Shown here: piece by piece, positions 48,383 to 60,295 of the stretch
Numbering within the stretch: the first letter of the stretch is position 1
Layout of the letters: each line of letters opens with the position of its first letter
From: Polyporus tsugae
Taxonomy: Eukaryota > Basidiomycota > Agaricomycetes > Polyporales > Polyporaceae
Direction of reading: 5' to 3'
Assembly: GCA_024305745.1 (NCBI GenBank)
Contig: JAHRBS010000008.1
Coordinates: 744,001 to 808,000 of the forward strand
Length of the DNA stretch: 64,000 nt
The notes under the pieces: generated by a model
What the model saw: only the letters and a program-made list of their open reading frames with translations
Databases searched by the model: none
What the model was told of the DNA's origin: nothing
Made by a program: the position numbers and the translations under genes

Positions 48383-50539
48383 ATGCGAACGGTGAAGGGG
48401 CATTGCGATGCCAGTGAGCGTGAACTTCGAGTAAGTCCTCGTAACATCGTGATTGTTCCATTAGTGACTAATCACCTCTGCACACTGTTGAATCATACAG
48501 CCTTCCGAGTCACCCCCCATCTCCCGTCTACCAACTGAACTCCTCTCCTCTGTCTTTTCAATGCTCGCCGACCTCGAAGAGCCCAGGACGATCGTAGCTA
48601 CCGTTTTCGGGCTCGCCGACGGTATTCAGATGTTTATGAAGTGGGCCAAACTCATGCTCGTCTGTCGGCATTGGCGCAACGTTGGCATGTCTTCTCCGTG
48701 GCTATGGCGTCGGATCAGCGTCACAAGAAATCTGCAGTCGCTTGAATACCGTCTCTTGCGGACCGGAGGCTGCACCATCGACGTCTTCGTCAGCAAGGAT
48801 GCCACCACTAACGAGTTGGCCATGCCTCTTCTCCTTCCCTTTGCCTCCGAAATTCGGTCGATACAAACCGACGACTCTTTCTGTTTCGACGCACTTCTCT
48901 CCATCAAACCACTCTTCCAGGTTCCGCTTCCCTCACTCGAATCCGTCACACTGCTTCCGCAAGAGCCCATGGTGTTCCAATCCGGTGACGAGCATTCCGA
49001 CGAAGCAGAGAGGTGGTTTGACCTGGGCCTATCTGGTGACCTGCATCCTCGCCTGCGCAAACTCCACATCTCTCGGACAATGATAGCTCCGGGCCCTCCC
49101 GCCTTCTTCTCGACACTGCGGGACCTTGTCATCGATCTCGAAGACCTCGAAAATCATCCTCTGTACCCCCAAGATGTGATCAACATCCTCGCGCACTCTC
49201 CTCGTCTGGAAGTCTTCAAGATTATCTCTTGGCCCGCATGGAGCTACCCATTGGGTTTGCAAGCTCCTGCCGCCGTTGAGCCCGGTAGACAATCTCGACC
49301 TGGCTTACCCCACCTTCGGGAGATCTTTGTCCGATGCCCGTATGATTTTGCTGCCTCAATCTTGCAGGTGGTTGACTTTCCGAACCTCGCTGTGTTCCGT
49401 GTCGAAGTCTTCAACACGAGTATACCCCTCGACTCAGCCGAGATTGGGTCCCACCTCTTCCCTCCGTCTCTCCGCCACATCGCCCACCGATTCACAGCGC
49501 TCCGTGTCGTCCCCAACAAGCACTCCGGCTTTTACATCGGTGGTACCGCATCCCTTGTCCCTGGTCACTCCCGCAACGATCGCCACCGTTTCCGAGTGGA
49601 CATCGCTATCCAAGACTTCACGCAGAGCATCGAACCCCTTGATGCTGCCCTGGTTACCCTGTGTAGCGTTTTTGCTGGCGTGTCGCTGAAACAACTGGAC
49701 ATCGCCGACTTCAAGACGGACACCGCTCCCTCGCCCGGTGCGTGGAAGAGCCTCCACACGACATTCCCCGCTCTAGACACCCTCCGGGTCGCGTGTTCCG
49801 CTTCAGTCCTTCTTTCTTTCCTCGAGGCTTTTGTGGCATCGTCAATGGAGGGGTCGTCGTTAGCTCTCCGCCGCCTGTCCATCAACACCGCGCACCGAAG
49901 CTGCCAGTGCTCACGGCGCCCACCCCTCAACTCCTCTGCCTTGCACGACATACTCGCACTCGTGCTCGACGCGCTGCGCGCACGACGGGAACGTAACGCG
50001 GCCGACACGCTGCTCGGCTTAAGCTTGGAACACACGATGAAGAGCTCAACCCCTCTCCGCCCTCATCGATGGATGCTGCAGAGCATATCTTCGCTTTGCG
50101 GCGCCCCGGGTTTCGGGCTCCGGAGGCACAACGGCGGCTTCCGGCGCCATGTCGAGGTCGACCTTCTCGATCTGTTCACGCCTGCGGAGTTGCGAAGGCT
50201 GTCAGAGGAATCCCCTGAGGAGACGAAGGCTGGTGCCTCAGACCAGATGTCCAAGAACGCGGCGCCGGTTCAGACGGGAGACTCGGCGGAGGGTGAGGCG
50301 GAGGACACCGTGGGCGACCCGGAGACGAGCACAAGTGGAGACCTGCACTCGGACGACAAGGGTACCGCGGCTCCACATGGTGACAAGCGGGATGAAGGTG
50401 AACACGGCGGATACTCAGTGAGTACTATTGTGCTGTTCACCTGGTTCGGCACACACTGACGGTCCTCGGGGATGTCGTACAGGCCCTTCTATCCATGGTT
50501 CTACAGCAATTGTTAGCGACTGTTCAGATGACCGTGTAA
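48383..50539 (+). CDS. F-box protein B, copy 2
   Basis: Exons 48383..48430, 48501..50417 and 50483..50539; 673 aa. The N-terminus MRTVKGHCDASERELR is spliced to PSEPPIS-like sequence and the F-box SRLPTELLSSVFSMLADLEE, AKLMLVCRHWRNVGMSSPWLW. The leucine-rich part runs parallel to copy 1 (LSGDLHPRLRKLHISRTMI, LRDLVIDLEDL, HRWMLQSISSLCG). The tail is a longer acidic Thr/Asp/Glu-rich segment before the last exon. Both short terminal exons are conserved with copy 1, which supports both models. It is intact, unlike its neighbour A copy. Presumed SCF receptor with unknown target. Confidence 0.85.
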
Positions 50540-51515
50540 GAACTGTATGTTTGGGGAATATTGACATGATCAATGCGATTCTTCTACTTCTCGCTGCACA
50601 GCGTCGCCGGCGACAAGCCGGTCCGAGCGGGACCGGGGACATGGTGTGGTTATGCGCGTGATCGCTCGACAGCGCGCTGCTCGTCCTCGCGGTGAAAGAC
50701 GGGGTAGTGCATGCCTAAGCCACCCGGATGTACATGTCTCCCGTTTGCAGGTCTGGACTGGATGCCGCGCGGTCTGCGACTGAAGCTGAAGCGGAAAAAG
50801 TATCTTTGCGGGGAGACTCGTGTTCTCGGCGATTGACCAGCAGTCGGTGGTCAACGACTATGCAGGTGTGGGACGCATTTAGCGGGAAGGCGACCCATAC
50901 GTTCGAGAGCTACAAGATAGGTTGAACACACAGCACATTTCTTCCTGGATGGGAGGCACCTGTCATAGGATGAGATGATACAACTTTGGCTTATTGGCAG
51001 GCTTCAGGTGCGTTACGAGCGTTATGGACTACGATGATGTAAAGAACTATGGCATGCGACGGTTACACGCGGTCAGCGAAAATCGTGTGTACTTACCAGC
51101 CTGTCACTTGTGAGATAGAACGAGTTGCTGTGGCCGTCAATGCGTTATATGACCGCCATACCCGCGTGCATGCAGATCATCTCAACATCTGCCTAGGGCA
51201 GACAACGCTAGTATACGCGCGGGCAGTAGCGATCGTGGCCACTTGACTTCGGAAGAGAAATGCGAGGGCCCTACCGGTCCACCAAGCCGCGCCTTGAGCA
51301 GACTCCACTGAACCTCACTGAGCCTCGACTACTTGCCCTGTGCCCCAGGTTCTGGCACGATAGAGGAGATCGTTCGAGACAGAAAGACAGGCAACAAGCA
51401 AGCGTGACATCGATAGCAACCTAGTATGTGCAACCTGGTATGTGTAACGTGCAAGAATTCCATTAGCTCCGGTACTTTTTGCATGGAGGGCAATACCAAG
51501 CAAGGTCGTCTAGAT
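50540..51515. other. Intergenic, with a faint WD40-like scrap
   Basis: No gene. A plus-strand stretch near 50855-50915 reads TTMQVWDAFSGKATHTFES, like one WD40 blade strand, but nothing around it continues the fold and stops flank it. The rest is unassigned, with AT-richer sequence near 51400-51515 as the ERG2 3' region. Confidence 0.4.
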
Positions 51516-52376
51516 CTAGATCTTGCCAATAAGAAGGTTACGGATGTTCTCGCGCGCAGTGATGCGGACGGTGCGGTAGAAGGACCAGTAGTCCAGCGTT
51601 GACGAGAAGACGTCGGCGAGGCCGAAGGGAAGCATGAGCGGAATCCATCCTACACGACCAACGGCAGAAATCTCAGCATTGCCCACAGAAAGAAAACAAC
51701 ACACGACAGGGAGAAAGACGTACCGCGCGCGTACTCGAGAGCGAAGCAGCCTTCGTGCATCTTGTACTGCTTGACGTGCCCACGAGGCAGGTGGTGCACG
51801 TCGCCCGGGCGGTAGACCTCCATGGCGAGGTTCGGGGGGCTGAACGCCCACTGCTCACCGACGAGGATGTTGAAGTAGTCGTCGGCGGTGTGCATACCGG
51901 TGTGGCCCTCCGTACCGAGTGGCGTGCCGAAGACGATGAGGTACTCGGTGATGCTCGCGTGGATGATGTACATCGCACCCATGGCGCCGCCGGCGTTATT
52001 GAGCACCCACTCGGAGGAGTTGGTATTGAGTGCGACGACGGAGGACGGGTGCTCAGCGGTGAGGTTAGAGACTATGTAGGGGATGATGGCATTGATGTCA
52101 TTCGGGTGCGCTTTGACCGCGTCCTGGGCGAGGGCGTGGAGGGCCTCGGGGGTGAAGACATACCAGCGGTCCTATGGAACAAATACATAGGTAGGTATGC
52201 CTGGCGAACAGGAGGCTATTTAAGGTGTATGAAGTACATACCTTTATACGGTCAAGGAAACTGTAGGTGACGTAGACGACGAACGCGATCACGGCCCGTG
52301 TCACCCATTTCCTCCAGCAGGACGTACACGCATCCGATCCTGGTGCCGCCTTGGTTCCCGACTTCGTGGATGGCAT
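51516..52376 (-). CDS. ERG2: C-8 sterol isomerase (ERG2/sigma-1 receptor family)
   Basis: Exons in coding order 52376..52242, 52171..51724, 51649..51516; 238 aa, close to the roughly 222 aa of yeast Erg2. ER-membrane enzyme that moves the sterol double bond from C8 to C7 (fecosterol to episterol) in ergosterol synthesis. Visible family blocks: N-terminal anchor VTRAVIAFVVYVTYSFLDRI, FTPEALHALAQDAV, NTNSSEWVLNNAGGAMGAMY, HASITEYLIVFGTPLGTEGH, TGMHTADDYFNILVGEQWAF, the acidic/His loop VYRPGDVHHLPRGHVKQY, and GFALPLM-type LPFGLADVFSSTLDY. The EH...GVH-type residues needed for catalysis appear conserved. The frame is open upstream of this Met, but MPSTKSG is the natural start. Head-to-head with SPC2. 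Confidence 0.95.
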
Positions 52377-52864
52377 TCCGTGTACCGGCTCGCTAGCAGG
52401 GACTTGGAGTGAAGAGGAGAGGGTTGGAGGCGCGACGTAGAAGTCGGGCGACGATTTATAGTGCGGCCCTGCACAACAAGTGGAACGATTCAACTGGGAC
52501 ACATCGCGCTCGTCAACAGGAATGACACACGCACTCTTAACCGAACCAGTCTCACGTGGTAAAACCGGTCCAAGCGCTTACGAGTTGAACCAAGGAAGCG
52601 ACGGGGGTAAGCGGACAAGATAGCCGGGGGCCACGTTGCGGAGCGCGCTCGATTGGAGCGTCGCTCGTCGTCGTGTCGCCTCTTTCTGCCTTCTCTCATC
52701 TCTCTCCACTCCCCTCCCCTCTCCCCCTTTTCCCCCTCGCTTGCTGTCATCTGGTCGTTTGTAACGCGATACCTGGCACTGCAACTCCCCTTAGGTCTCC
52801 TATAGCTTCGCCCACGCACGACCCCTACAGTTCTTCACCGAAAACCACCCCGACGCTCACCGCT
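52377..52864. promoter_or_regulatory. Bidirectional promoter between ERG2 and SPC2
   Basis: 488-bp spacer between two divergent ER-membrane-protein genes. Pyrimidine-rich on the SPC2 side (52680-52740, ctctctccactcccctcccc). No obvious TATA box. It may coordinate both genes; that is inference. Confidence 0.5.
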
Positions 52865-54545
52865 ATGGCTCCCCGATCTCGCAAGGGCCGTGCCTCGCCC
52901 TCGCCCGCACCCTCAGCATCCAACGGAGACATGCCACCCCCTCCACTACCTAAGGACGAGCAGAGCGCACCCCACAGGTCGAGCATCGACGCGCTTCTGG
53001 TCCCCGTGTCTGCCGAGGAGCGCGAGGAGGTCAAGGTGAACAATGCGAGCGCAACAGACATGAAGCACGCGTGCGATGATGCCCTCAAACGAGTACGTCT
53101 CCCTCTATCTCGTCTCCATCGTTTCCCCGGACTGCGGCAGACGTTGAGGAGTACATGCCATTTCACGACCACAACCGCATACCCACTGTGGTGTGGGGAG
53201 CGTGTGGCATAGTGGGTTCCACTCTGCACCTGAGCACGAGACCCTCTCGCTATCCCAACCTAGCCGTCGTGCGCATGCAATGCGTTCCAGGCCCGCAGTG
53301 TCCTCGGCTCGTTCCAAGATGGTGGTCGTGTGCGCGGTTTCGCGCATATGTTGATGTAGAATGGAGGCGTGGCCATCCGCGTGCACCTCAACGTGCCCTT
53401 TGAGCATCACAGAGCCACATCAAACGGCTATATGCGTGCCTGTCCCGCCATCTCGCTCTTCTCTCCTACTCTGCTGTGAATGTATGGGTATCAGTGCCGT
53501 GGAACTAACATGATGTTTGGCAGTTCCTCTCCCGACCCGACCTCTTCAAGCAGATTCACACGCATACAGACGTCCGTCTCGCGCTTGGCTGGCTCTCCGT
53601 CCTCATAGCTGGCGCTACAGGCCTTTACGGCTGGCGAGTACCCTTCGAGCAGAGTAAGCCCGGAGTATGGGCAGGTGTTATTCTGTGAGTCTTTTGAATT
53701 TCTCTGAACAATTGCGTGCTCTTTCCCCCGCGGTGGAGGAACCACGCGTTCCAAGGCGAGATCCCTTCTTTTCCCCCATCTCGCCTGAAGTCACCTTATC
53801 CTGCCTCCCCATTTACACGCGTCTCGGTACCGTATCGCCTACCTTCAGTCGTCCTCCCGCACTAGGGTAGTTTGTGTCGGCAGACGAGACTGGCGCCTCC
53901 CTTATCGCTCAGTGTTTCCGCCGACCTACTTCCTTGCTGGGATGTTTCTGCATCCACAGCACTGTGACGGTCTGTCATCCACGGTCGTTCGAATCTTCAG
54001 GGGTCGATTCACCGCAGCACGCGTCTGTATTCCTTCATGAAGAGGGACCGTCGACAACACATCCTCTCTGAGCCGCCGCCCTATTTTTAGCCCCCTTTTT
54101 GCGAGCGTGGTACTCACAGTTCGTCTGCCAGCTACGTCGTTCTCACCATCACCCAAACGCTCTACGCGTATTTCGTCGAGGGCGACATCGTGTTCGTCGG
54201 CAGGCGGAAGACGTTCGACAAGCGCGTGAGTGCCCCTCCGGTGAAGCCTGTCCCATCCCGCCACTGATACACCGTCCGCCCCGTGCACTGCAGATCGTGA
54301 CGGAGCGGATAACCATCACCGCGAAGCCGACGCCGTCCTCGCCGTCCTCGCCCCCGGGTTATTCGCTCGGGCTCGCGTACGTCCGCTCCGCGGCGGGCGG
54401 CAAGACGCTCCTGGGCAAGGGTCGGGCGTCCGAGGACCGCAAGTTCACCGAGTTCTTTGACGAGGCGGGCGCGATGGACCAGGAGCGGTTCGAGCGTTGG
54501 GTCGGCGAGGTCGTCGGGCGCGTCATGGATGGCAAGGCCGAATGA
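52865..54545 (+). CDS. SPC2: Signal peptidase complex subunit 2
   Basis: Exons 52865..53092, 53524..53684, 54132..54225 and 54294..54545; 244 aa. Accessory subunit of the ER signal peptidase, which helps dock the complex at the translocon. A Ser/Pro-rich cytosolic N-terminus is followed by a conserved VKVNNASATDMKHACDDALK block. Two membrane helices follow (LALGWLSVLIAGATGLYGW and YVVLTITQTLYAYFVEGDIV, the latter ending at VFVGRRKTF), then a cytosolic C-terminal domain with GLAYVRSAAGGKTLLGKGRA and FTEFFDEAGAMD, typical of the SPC25 family. Introns 1 and 2 are unusually long (431 and 447 bp) for this window but all joins are in phase. Confidence 0.92.
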
Positions 54546-54960
54546 TGTGGGATGGATGACTGGGAAACGGAGAAAACGCGCTCACTGTTGGACTGCGCTA
54601 CAGTCTGTTAGGCTTATGGTAAGTATCGTATCGTATGGCGCGGGCACGCTGCGCTACTACGTTATGGTGGTGGGCGAGTCCGTGTGTGTATATGTAAATG
54701 TGCATATTATCCGAGTCGTCCCTTCCTTTCCCCTACGCGCGCTCGGCGCGGTCACCATCCGGGTTGCGAAGATTTGTCGACGTGTATGCGTGGGGAGGTT
54801 CGACTGGGTGAGCATTGGCTCTCCCGGCTAGTTGTTCAAACATGGCTAATGAACTATGGTATAGCTGCCTACATTGTAGTTTGGTTTGACAGGATGCTAG
54901 CTTGCGGCTACAAGCTTTGGGTAACTTCTCTCGCAAGGTCCGTCCCCCCCCCCTCCTTCT
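54546..54960. other. Convergent intergenic region
   Basis: 415 bases between the stops of SPC2 and the glutathione transferase. Terminators only; a c-run (ccccccccc) near 54943. Confidence 0.5.
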
Positions 54961-55899
54961 CTACTTGCTCTCCTCCTGATCAAGCTCCGCGTAGTGTCTG
55001 AAGATCCCGTCGCTGAACTTCTGCCTCCGCCCACTCGTCAGGTACTCCTTGATCCCCTTCTCGCCCTTGACCCGCTCGTACAGCGCAAACACGTTCGCGT
55101 ACTCGCCCTCCTCCCTCAACTGGGCCATCCGCCTCGGGAACGCGAACGAAACGCCGTCGACGACGTGGAATAGCACCAGGTCCGCCGCCGTCGTCTGCTT
55201 CCCGACCAGGTACACCCGCGCCCCGTCCGCCGTCGCGGGGTTCGTCTTGAGCACGTTCTCGAAGTGGCCGAGCCAGCGCGGGAGGCGGTCCCTGCGGAAT
55301 AGCTCCGCCGCGCGCGCGGCCTCGGGCTTCTGTTCGTCGTAGTAGAGCGCGGACGCGATCGGGTGGTGCACGTTATGCGCCTCGGTCTGCCAGTCGAGCG
55401 CGCTCAGCACGAGCTGGGTCACCGCCGTGCGCTCCTCTTCCCCTCGCTCCAGCTCGTCCTCGCTCAGCTCCTTGAGCGCCGCGCGGCCGTCCGCTGTTAG
55501 GACGTTGAGCTTGCTGCCCGAGGTGCCGGCGAGGCCGCAGCGCGGGGCGATGAGGTGGAGGATCGCGCCGGTCTGGGAGACGACGCGGCCCGAGGGGAGC
55601 TGGAGGGCGGGCGGGGCGAAGTGCGGGGGGTGGCCGATGCGCGCGGCGTCGGAGAGGAGGGGGATGAGGCCTTCTGGCGGGGAGTTTTGCTCGGTGTAGC
55701 GGATCGCGGCGTACTCGAGCGCGAGGCGGACGTACTCGCCGCGGCCGGGGATGCCAGGCCACTGCGTGCGATGTGTACGTCAGTCGTGTTGGGTTGCGAT
55801 GTGGTCGACGGGAGGAGGAGAGGAGAGGCGGGGGAGACGTACGTAGTAGAGGACGTAGTCCTCGGTGCGTTGCTTCTTCTCGGGGCGGGTCGAGCTCAT
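54961..55899 (-). CDS. Glutathione S-transferase-like protein
   Basis: Two exons in coding order, 55899..55843 and 55761..54961; 285 aa. After a short charged start (MSSTRPEKKQRTEDYVLYY) comes a thioredoxin-fold domain with a GSH-site style WPGIPGRGEYVRLALEYA and SGRVVSQTGAILHLIA (the SQ/S-x-A-I-L type glutathione contact). The all-helical C-terminal domain follows: AHNVHHPIASALYYDEQ, RLPRWLGHFENVL, YLVGKQTTAADLVLFHVVDG and FALYERV. The order matches cytosolic GSTs of the sigma/alpha-like fungal group. It probably conjugates glutathione to electrophiles; class and substrate are not determined. Whether Tyr is the catalytic residue is inference. Confidence 0.9.
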
Positions 55900-56782
55900 C
55901 GTGCGTGCGTGGGTCTGAGCGAGAGGGCTGAGTCGGGTGAGCCGAGTCCTGGCACAAGCTGCGATGGGTTGGGCCGATGTGAACGAGCGAGTTTTGAGGA
56001 CGTTGTTGAGTCGGAGGACGGGCATACTGCCAGGCAGGCGGAGGGCCGCTTTATAGACGGGGAGAGAGCTGTTGTGACGTCATTATCCTGGTCATATGAG
56101 ACGCATGTACATATTTATTCCGTCGGGGAGGTCGGTTACTGGACTGAGAATTTGGAATTCGAAGAGGTCGACGGACTGTTGTGGCTTACCAATTGGGCTT
56201 ACTTATGAAATTATCATGGAGACGGCAGCCAGGGTTCGAGCGTAAACAATCTTTGAAGCTTATTGAGAGGACGGTGCCCATGTTTTTCTCGTTTACGGTC
56301 GTACGTGTTGCCCCGCTGAGCAATCATTACCAGGAATTAATCTCGCGTGACGAATTGAAATTAACCCCTCGCCCGAGGCAATCACCTCCTCGTACAGACT
56401 CGGAGTCGACTTGAACCTCGCACAGCTCAGGCTAACTCGAACAGGTGCCAGTTGCGATCCGTATGTAATTAATGCACCGCCGTATCATCTCATCACATAA
56501 CAAGGCCGCCGGGTACTATCCGTACCTCCCACCCGGGGAGATATGTCCTGCGTCTAGCACATCTTCGTCGCCTTTAAATGTCCGGGCCGTCTCCTACGTG
56601 AATGCGTCCCATACCTGCGTCTAGGAACCGTGTTGGACGGCGCCGTTTCTGTGCTGAGAGAACAGGTCCTCTATGGTAATGTGTTGTTGCTTATGCAGAC
56701 GATCAAGGCTGATAGTTCAACGTTCAAGCTCAAGCGTGAACAAATGCATATTGTGAGGGAGAGAGATAGTGATGTCCTCGCC
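55900..56782. other. Intergenic, no gene seen
   Basis: Holds the GST promoter (a minus-strand TATAAAG lies at about 56049-56055, about 150 bases before the ATG) and the 3' region of the F-box/WD40 gene. Open frames here are GST-antisense or short. Confidence 0.5.
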
Positions 56783-59218
56783 TTATGTCAACCCTTCCCC
56801 GTGTGCAATAAGGAATCTCACAGAACGGATTGAAACTCCCCCTCTCCGGTCGCCAGACGCAATCATCTCCCCATCCGGAGTGAACCTCGCACAGACAACG
56901 GGATCGTTGTGATCAGCGAGCACCGCCACGCACACCCCATCCTCCACCCTCCACAGCCGTATCGTCTCGTCCCACGACGCCGACAGAAGGTGCCCCCCGT
57001 CTGGGGAGAAGCATGCTGAGTACAGCCCGTCTCTGTGCCCCTCGAACGTCCTGATTGCCTCCCCGCTGGACGCGTCCCAGATTTCCATGGTGCCAAACAT
57101 GTCGTCGGCCGCCGTCACCAATAGCTGCCCGTTCGGGGAGAACTCGACTCTCCCCGCGAATTTGCCTTTCCGCTTCAGCTCCAGTCGCAACTCGCCCGAC
57201 GCCAGGTCCCAGACCTGCATGCGGAAGCGGTCCGTGGACGTCGTCGCAACCTTTGTGCTCGCGGGATCGAACCCGACGGCCATATGGTTCCCTGCCACGA
57301 TGGAGGCCTCCTTCGTGTGCTGCAAGACCATGTCGCGGTCCTCGACCTCCCAGAAGCGACAAGTGTAGTTCTCTGCGCACGCCGCGAGCCAGCGTCCATC
57401 TGGGGAGAACACCAACAACGCAACCTTTGCACCCAGGTCGCTGAATGTGCGGACCAGCGCGTACGTCTGCGCGTCCCAGACGCGCACCGTCCCATCCTCC
57501 GCCCCCGAGATGAGCAGCGCACCGTCGGGCGACCACGCGCACGCGCACACCTTCCCGGTGTGGCCCGCGAGGGCCGCCAGCTGTTTGTCCGTGGACACGC
57601 TCCACACCACGACCAGACTGTCATCCCCCACCGACGCGATACGGATGCTGTCGGGGGAGAAGGCGACGCAGCGGACGCTGCCGAGGTGCGCGAGCCACGC
57701 GCGGGCGAGGCGGCCGTAGCGCGCAGTCCAGAGGATGACGGTGTTGTCGCCGGATGCCGTCGCCACCCATTGGCCATCGGGCGACACTGCGAGGCTCTCG
57801 ACCCATTCGCTGTGGCCGTCGAGGACGCTCCGCCTCTTGTAGGAAGGGAGGGCCGCGGAGACCGCGAACGACGGTGGCGTAGGGTCAGCCTTGGGAGACG
57901 GCGTGTCAAGCGCTGCTCCTTCGATGGAGAGAGTGGGAGCGCGTCAGCGCAAAGATCGCGACAGTAGAGGTTGTGAGACAGCTTACCATCCCAGGCCTGC
58001 AACTTCACGTCAAGCATCCCGCGCGCATACAACTTGGGGAACGCGCGATGGAGCGTGGTTTCGAGGACATCGAGCCTGTCCCGCTGATCCGCCTTCGCGG
58101 GGGCCACCGCAATGCTGACGTGCTCCGCCTTCAACACGAGGACCGCCGCCTCTAAGGCAAGGAATTCCTCGCGGATCGCTTCGCTGCGCTCCACCGCTCG
58201 GGCGAATGCGAGCGGGGAGTCGCCGTCGCCCTCCCAGATCATGTGGATCGTGAGGCCCCGAAGCGACGCGAGCTGGAGGGTCTCGAAGAGGGCGACCATG
58301 CCTTCGAATGGTGTCCCGGTCCCGGATGCGCTGTATGCAGTATACTCGACGAGGACCGTCAACGAACGGAGTCGGGTTATCGTCGCTTGGTGTTGCCAAC
58401 TCTCATCTGCGTCTGGAGGGTAGGTAAGTTACCATGCCTTGTCTGAGAGGTTTCGAGCAACGAAACTCACCCACGCTTTCGCTCTTCCTTGCACCCTTTA
58501 GGTCTACAGTGAGATACTGCAAAGGAGCGCCCGATCCGAGTTCCAAGAGGAGCCAGGTGCTCGCCTCCTGCATCTTCCAGCTCTGAACCATTCCAGTTCC
58601 AGATCAACCATCGTAACTAGCCATGATTTCCGGGAAATAAAGATTTACCGTGAGACTACAAAGAGACGAGCCTTTGGAGAGCCGTGTCTTGACCACGTCC
58701 AACGTTCCACGCTTGGCAAACTGCAGCGTAGCACAGGCGAGAGCGCGGATATTGGTGAACGCTAATAGAACGCGCCCGAAGTCGGCACAGGAGGAAAACG
58801 TCGCATTTGATATGTGCAGCTCCTGTATGCTAGTGGCACACTTCCTAAACACGGAGAGAGATTGGCGGTTGAAGTCCATGGGTCTATCGCCGCCCGGAGA
58901 ACTTCCTGTAAATGCCCATGCTCGAAGGTTGGGAAGCTGGGTCAAGAGCGATACTGGAACGACCTGATGCTTTGTCGGCGCGTCTAACGAATAGGTGACC
59001 GAGTGGACCAAGGGCCTCAGTGCTGGCTGTGATGCGAGTAGCGCGCTGAGCGAGTACAGGCGGTCTTGGTGTCCAATTTGAACATCCTGGAAGATGTGGA
59101 AGCGGCTGCGATGCGTCCAGTCGCGGCAGACCAAGCAGCATGTGTGTAGATCAGGCTTCGAGTCGCGGAGATGGTCGATAACGACTTCAGCGACTTCCAG
59201 GGGAAGTGAAGGGGCCAT
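56783..59218 (-). CDS. F-box / leucine-rich / WD40 fusion protein
   Basis: Four exons in coding order: 59218..58649, 58582..58471, 58412..57987, 57918..56783; 747 aa; every join phase-consistent with GT-AG. Residues 1-50: F-box (SLPLEVAEVVIDHLRDSKPD, CCLVCRDWTHRSRFHIFQDV). To about 375: leucine-rich region typical of Agaricomycete F-box proteins (LLTQLPNLRAWAFTGSS, STWLLLELGSGAPLQYLTVD, ARGMLDVKLQAW). From about 405: seven or so WD40 repeats (DGHSEWVESLAVSPDGQW, GHTGKVCACAWSPDGALLIS, GTVRVWDAQTYALVRTF, GHRDGLYSACFSPDGGHLLS, SWDETIRLWRVEDG) to a TAA at 56783. The WD40 exon has no usable ATG of its own near its start, which supports one gene. Likely SCF substrate receptor with the propeller as binding site, like Cdc4/FBXW7 in logic though not in architecture. 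Confidence 0.8.
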
Positions 59219-60295
59219 TAGGGATTGGGGGATTGGTGTAGAGGGGAGTAGCGGCTGGCACTCAGGACAGTTCTGGGTCAAAAAGTACAGCGCACACGTA
59301 ACCGACCGTGATTTACTGTAGGAACAACGTAATGAGCGACCCGACTGCATAACGGCGCTTTGCGGCTTACGAAACAGATGATAGCACCGGTACATTTCAC
59401 CGTCAGGTATTTGTGGCCATGGGGGTGGTACAGGATGCAATGAGCAGCTGTCATGTAACACATTTGAGGCTACGCCTACGTCACCTTCGTTGAAGCATCG
59501 GCACCATGTTTCCAATCTTCCCGCACCGACGCAAGCCCGAAGTGTGGTTCCGCTTTCATTGGAAGGGACGCCATCGTCGACACTCGTGATTCGCATCCCC
59601 GGGCCGGAGAGGTTCCAGGGAGTCCTCGGATGGCCAGGTCGCGATCGCTCGAAAGTGAATGTCGCGACTCACTCACAGGGCACACTGTGATATGCAGACG
59701 TCACAAAGGAATCAGTCAATCGGCTTGGAAGCAATGCGATAGTCGACTTACTTATTTCCGCCTGCGAACATCTGAGGCAACTGATGGACCATGAGTCGAA
59801 AGCTAGCCACCAGATTCGATTAGAAAGAGGTGCGAATACGAGAGTCGATGGGCAGCTGTGAGACTTCGGGGATTGCCGTTGCACTGCCATTGCTATTGGC
59901 CAATCCCGTTTGTCGGCGCCTACTTGCTCGCACTGGCACTGGCCCCGACTTGACTCAGATGGCGGACAGTTTGAGCCTGGCGTAGCTCGTCGTCTGCGAT
60001 GTGCGCATGCTCTGAGGGTGTTTTAAATTCTAGGTTTGTTACAGTATTACATTCCCATCATCCCCAATCGAAGAAACCAAATTCCAAATCTCTAGCACAA
60101 TATGATAGCGGACAGCGAGTGCCAGACAGAGCACGGAGAAAGGACCGGCAAGCGAGAAAGTGAGTTGCAGTTCAAAGACATGGAGAGTATCAGGTATGTT
60201 CACTGTTCCGAGCGGAGAAACCATGAGTCTTACATCGTCATGTTAATACCTACAGGGCAGACATACCTTCAAGATCACTGCACATTCACCGGCAG
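59219..60295. other. Intergenic 1.1 kb, no supported gene
   Basis: Upstream of the F-box/WD40 gene. The minus-strand frame at 59476-59890 has no recognisable content. Probably promoter plus the Zn2Cys6 gene 3' region. Confidence 0.45.

Noticed and set aside
50855..50925. WD40-like peptide VWDAFSGKATHTFES
   Set aside because: A single strand-length match in a short frame with stops on both sides; no second blade nearby. Not enough to call a gene or relic.
57175..58362. 395-codon minus-strand frame reading through the F-box/WD40 intron
   Set aside because: Beyond 57987 it is out of frame with the WD40 repeats and becomes Arg/Pro/Ser-rich noise; splicing at 57987/57918 restores WD40 motifs.
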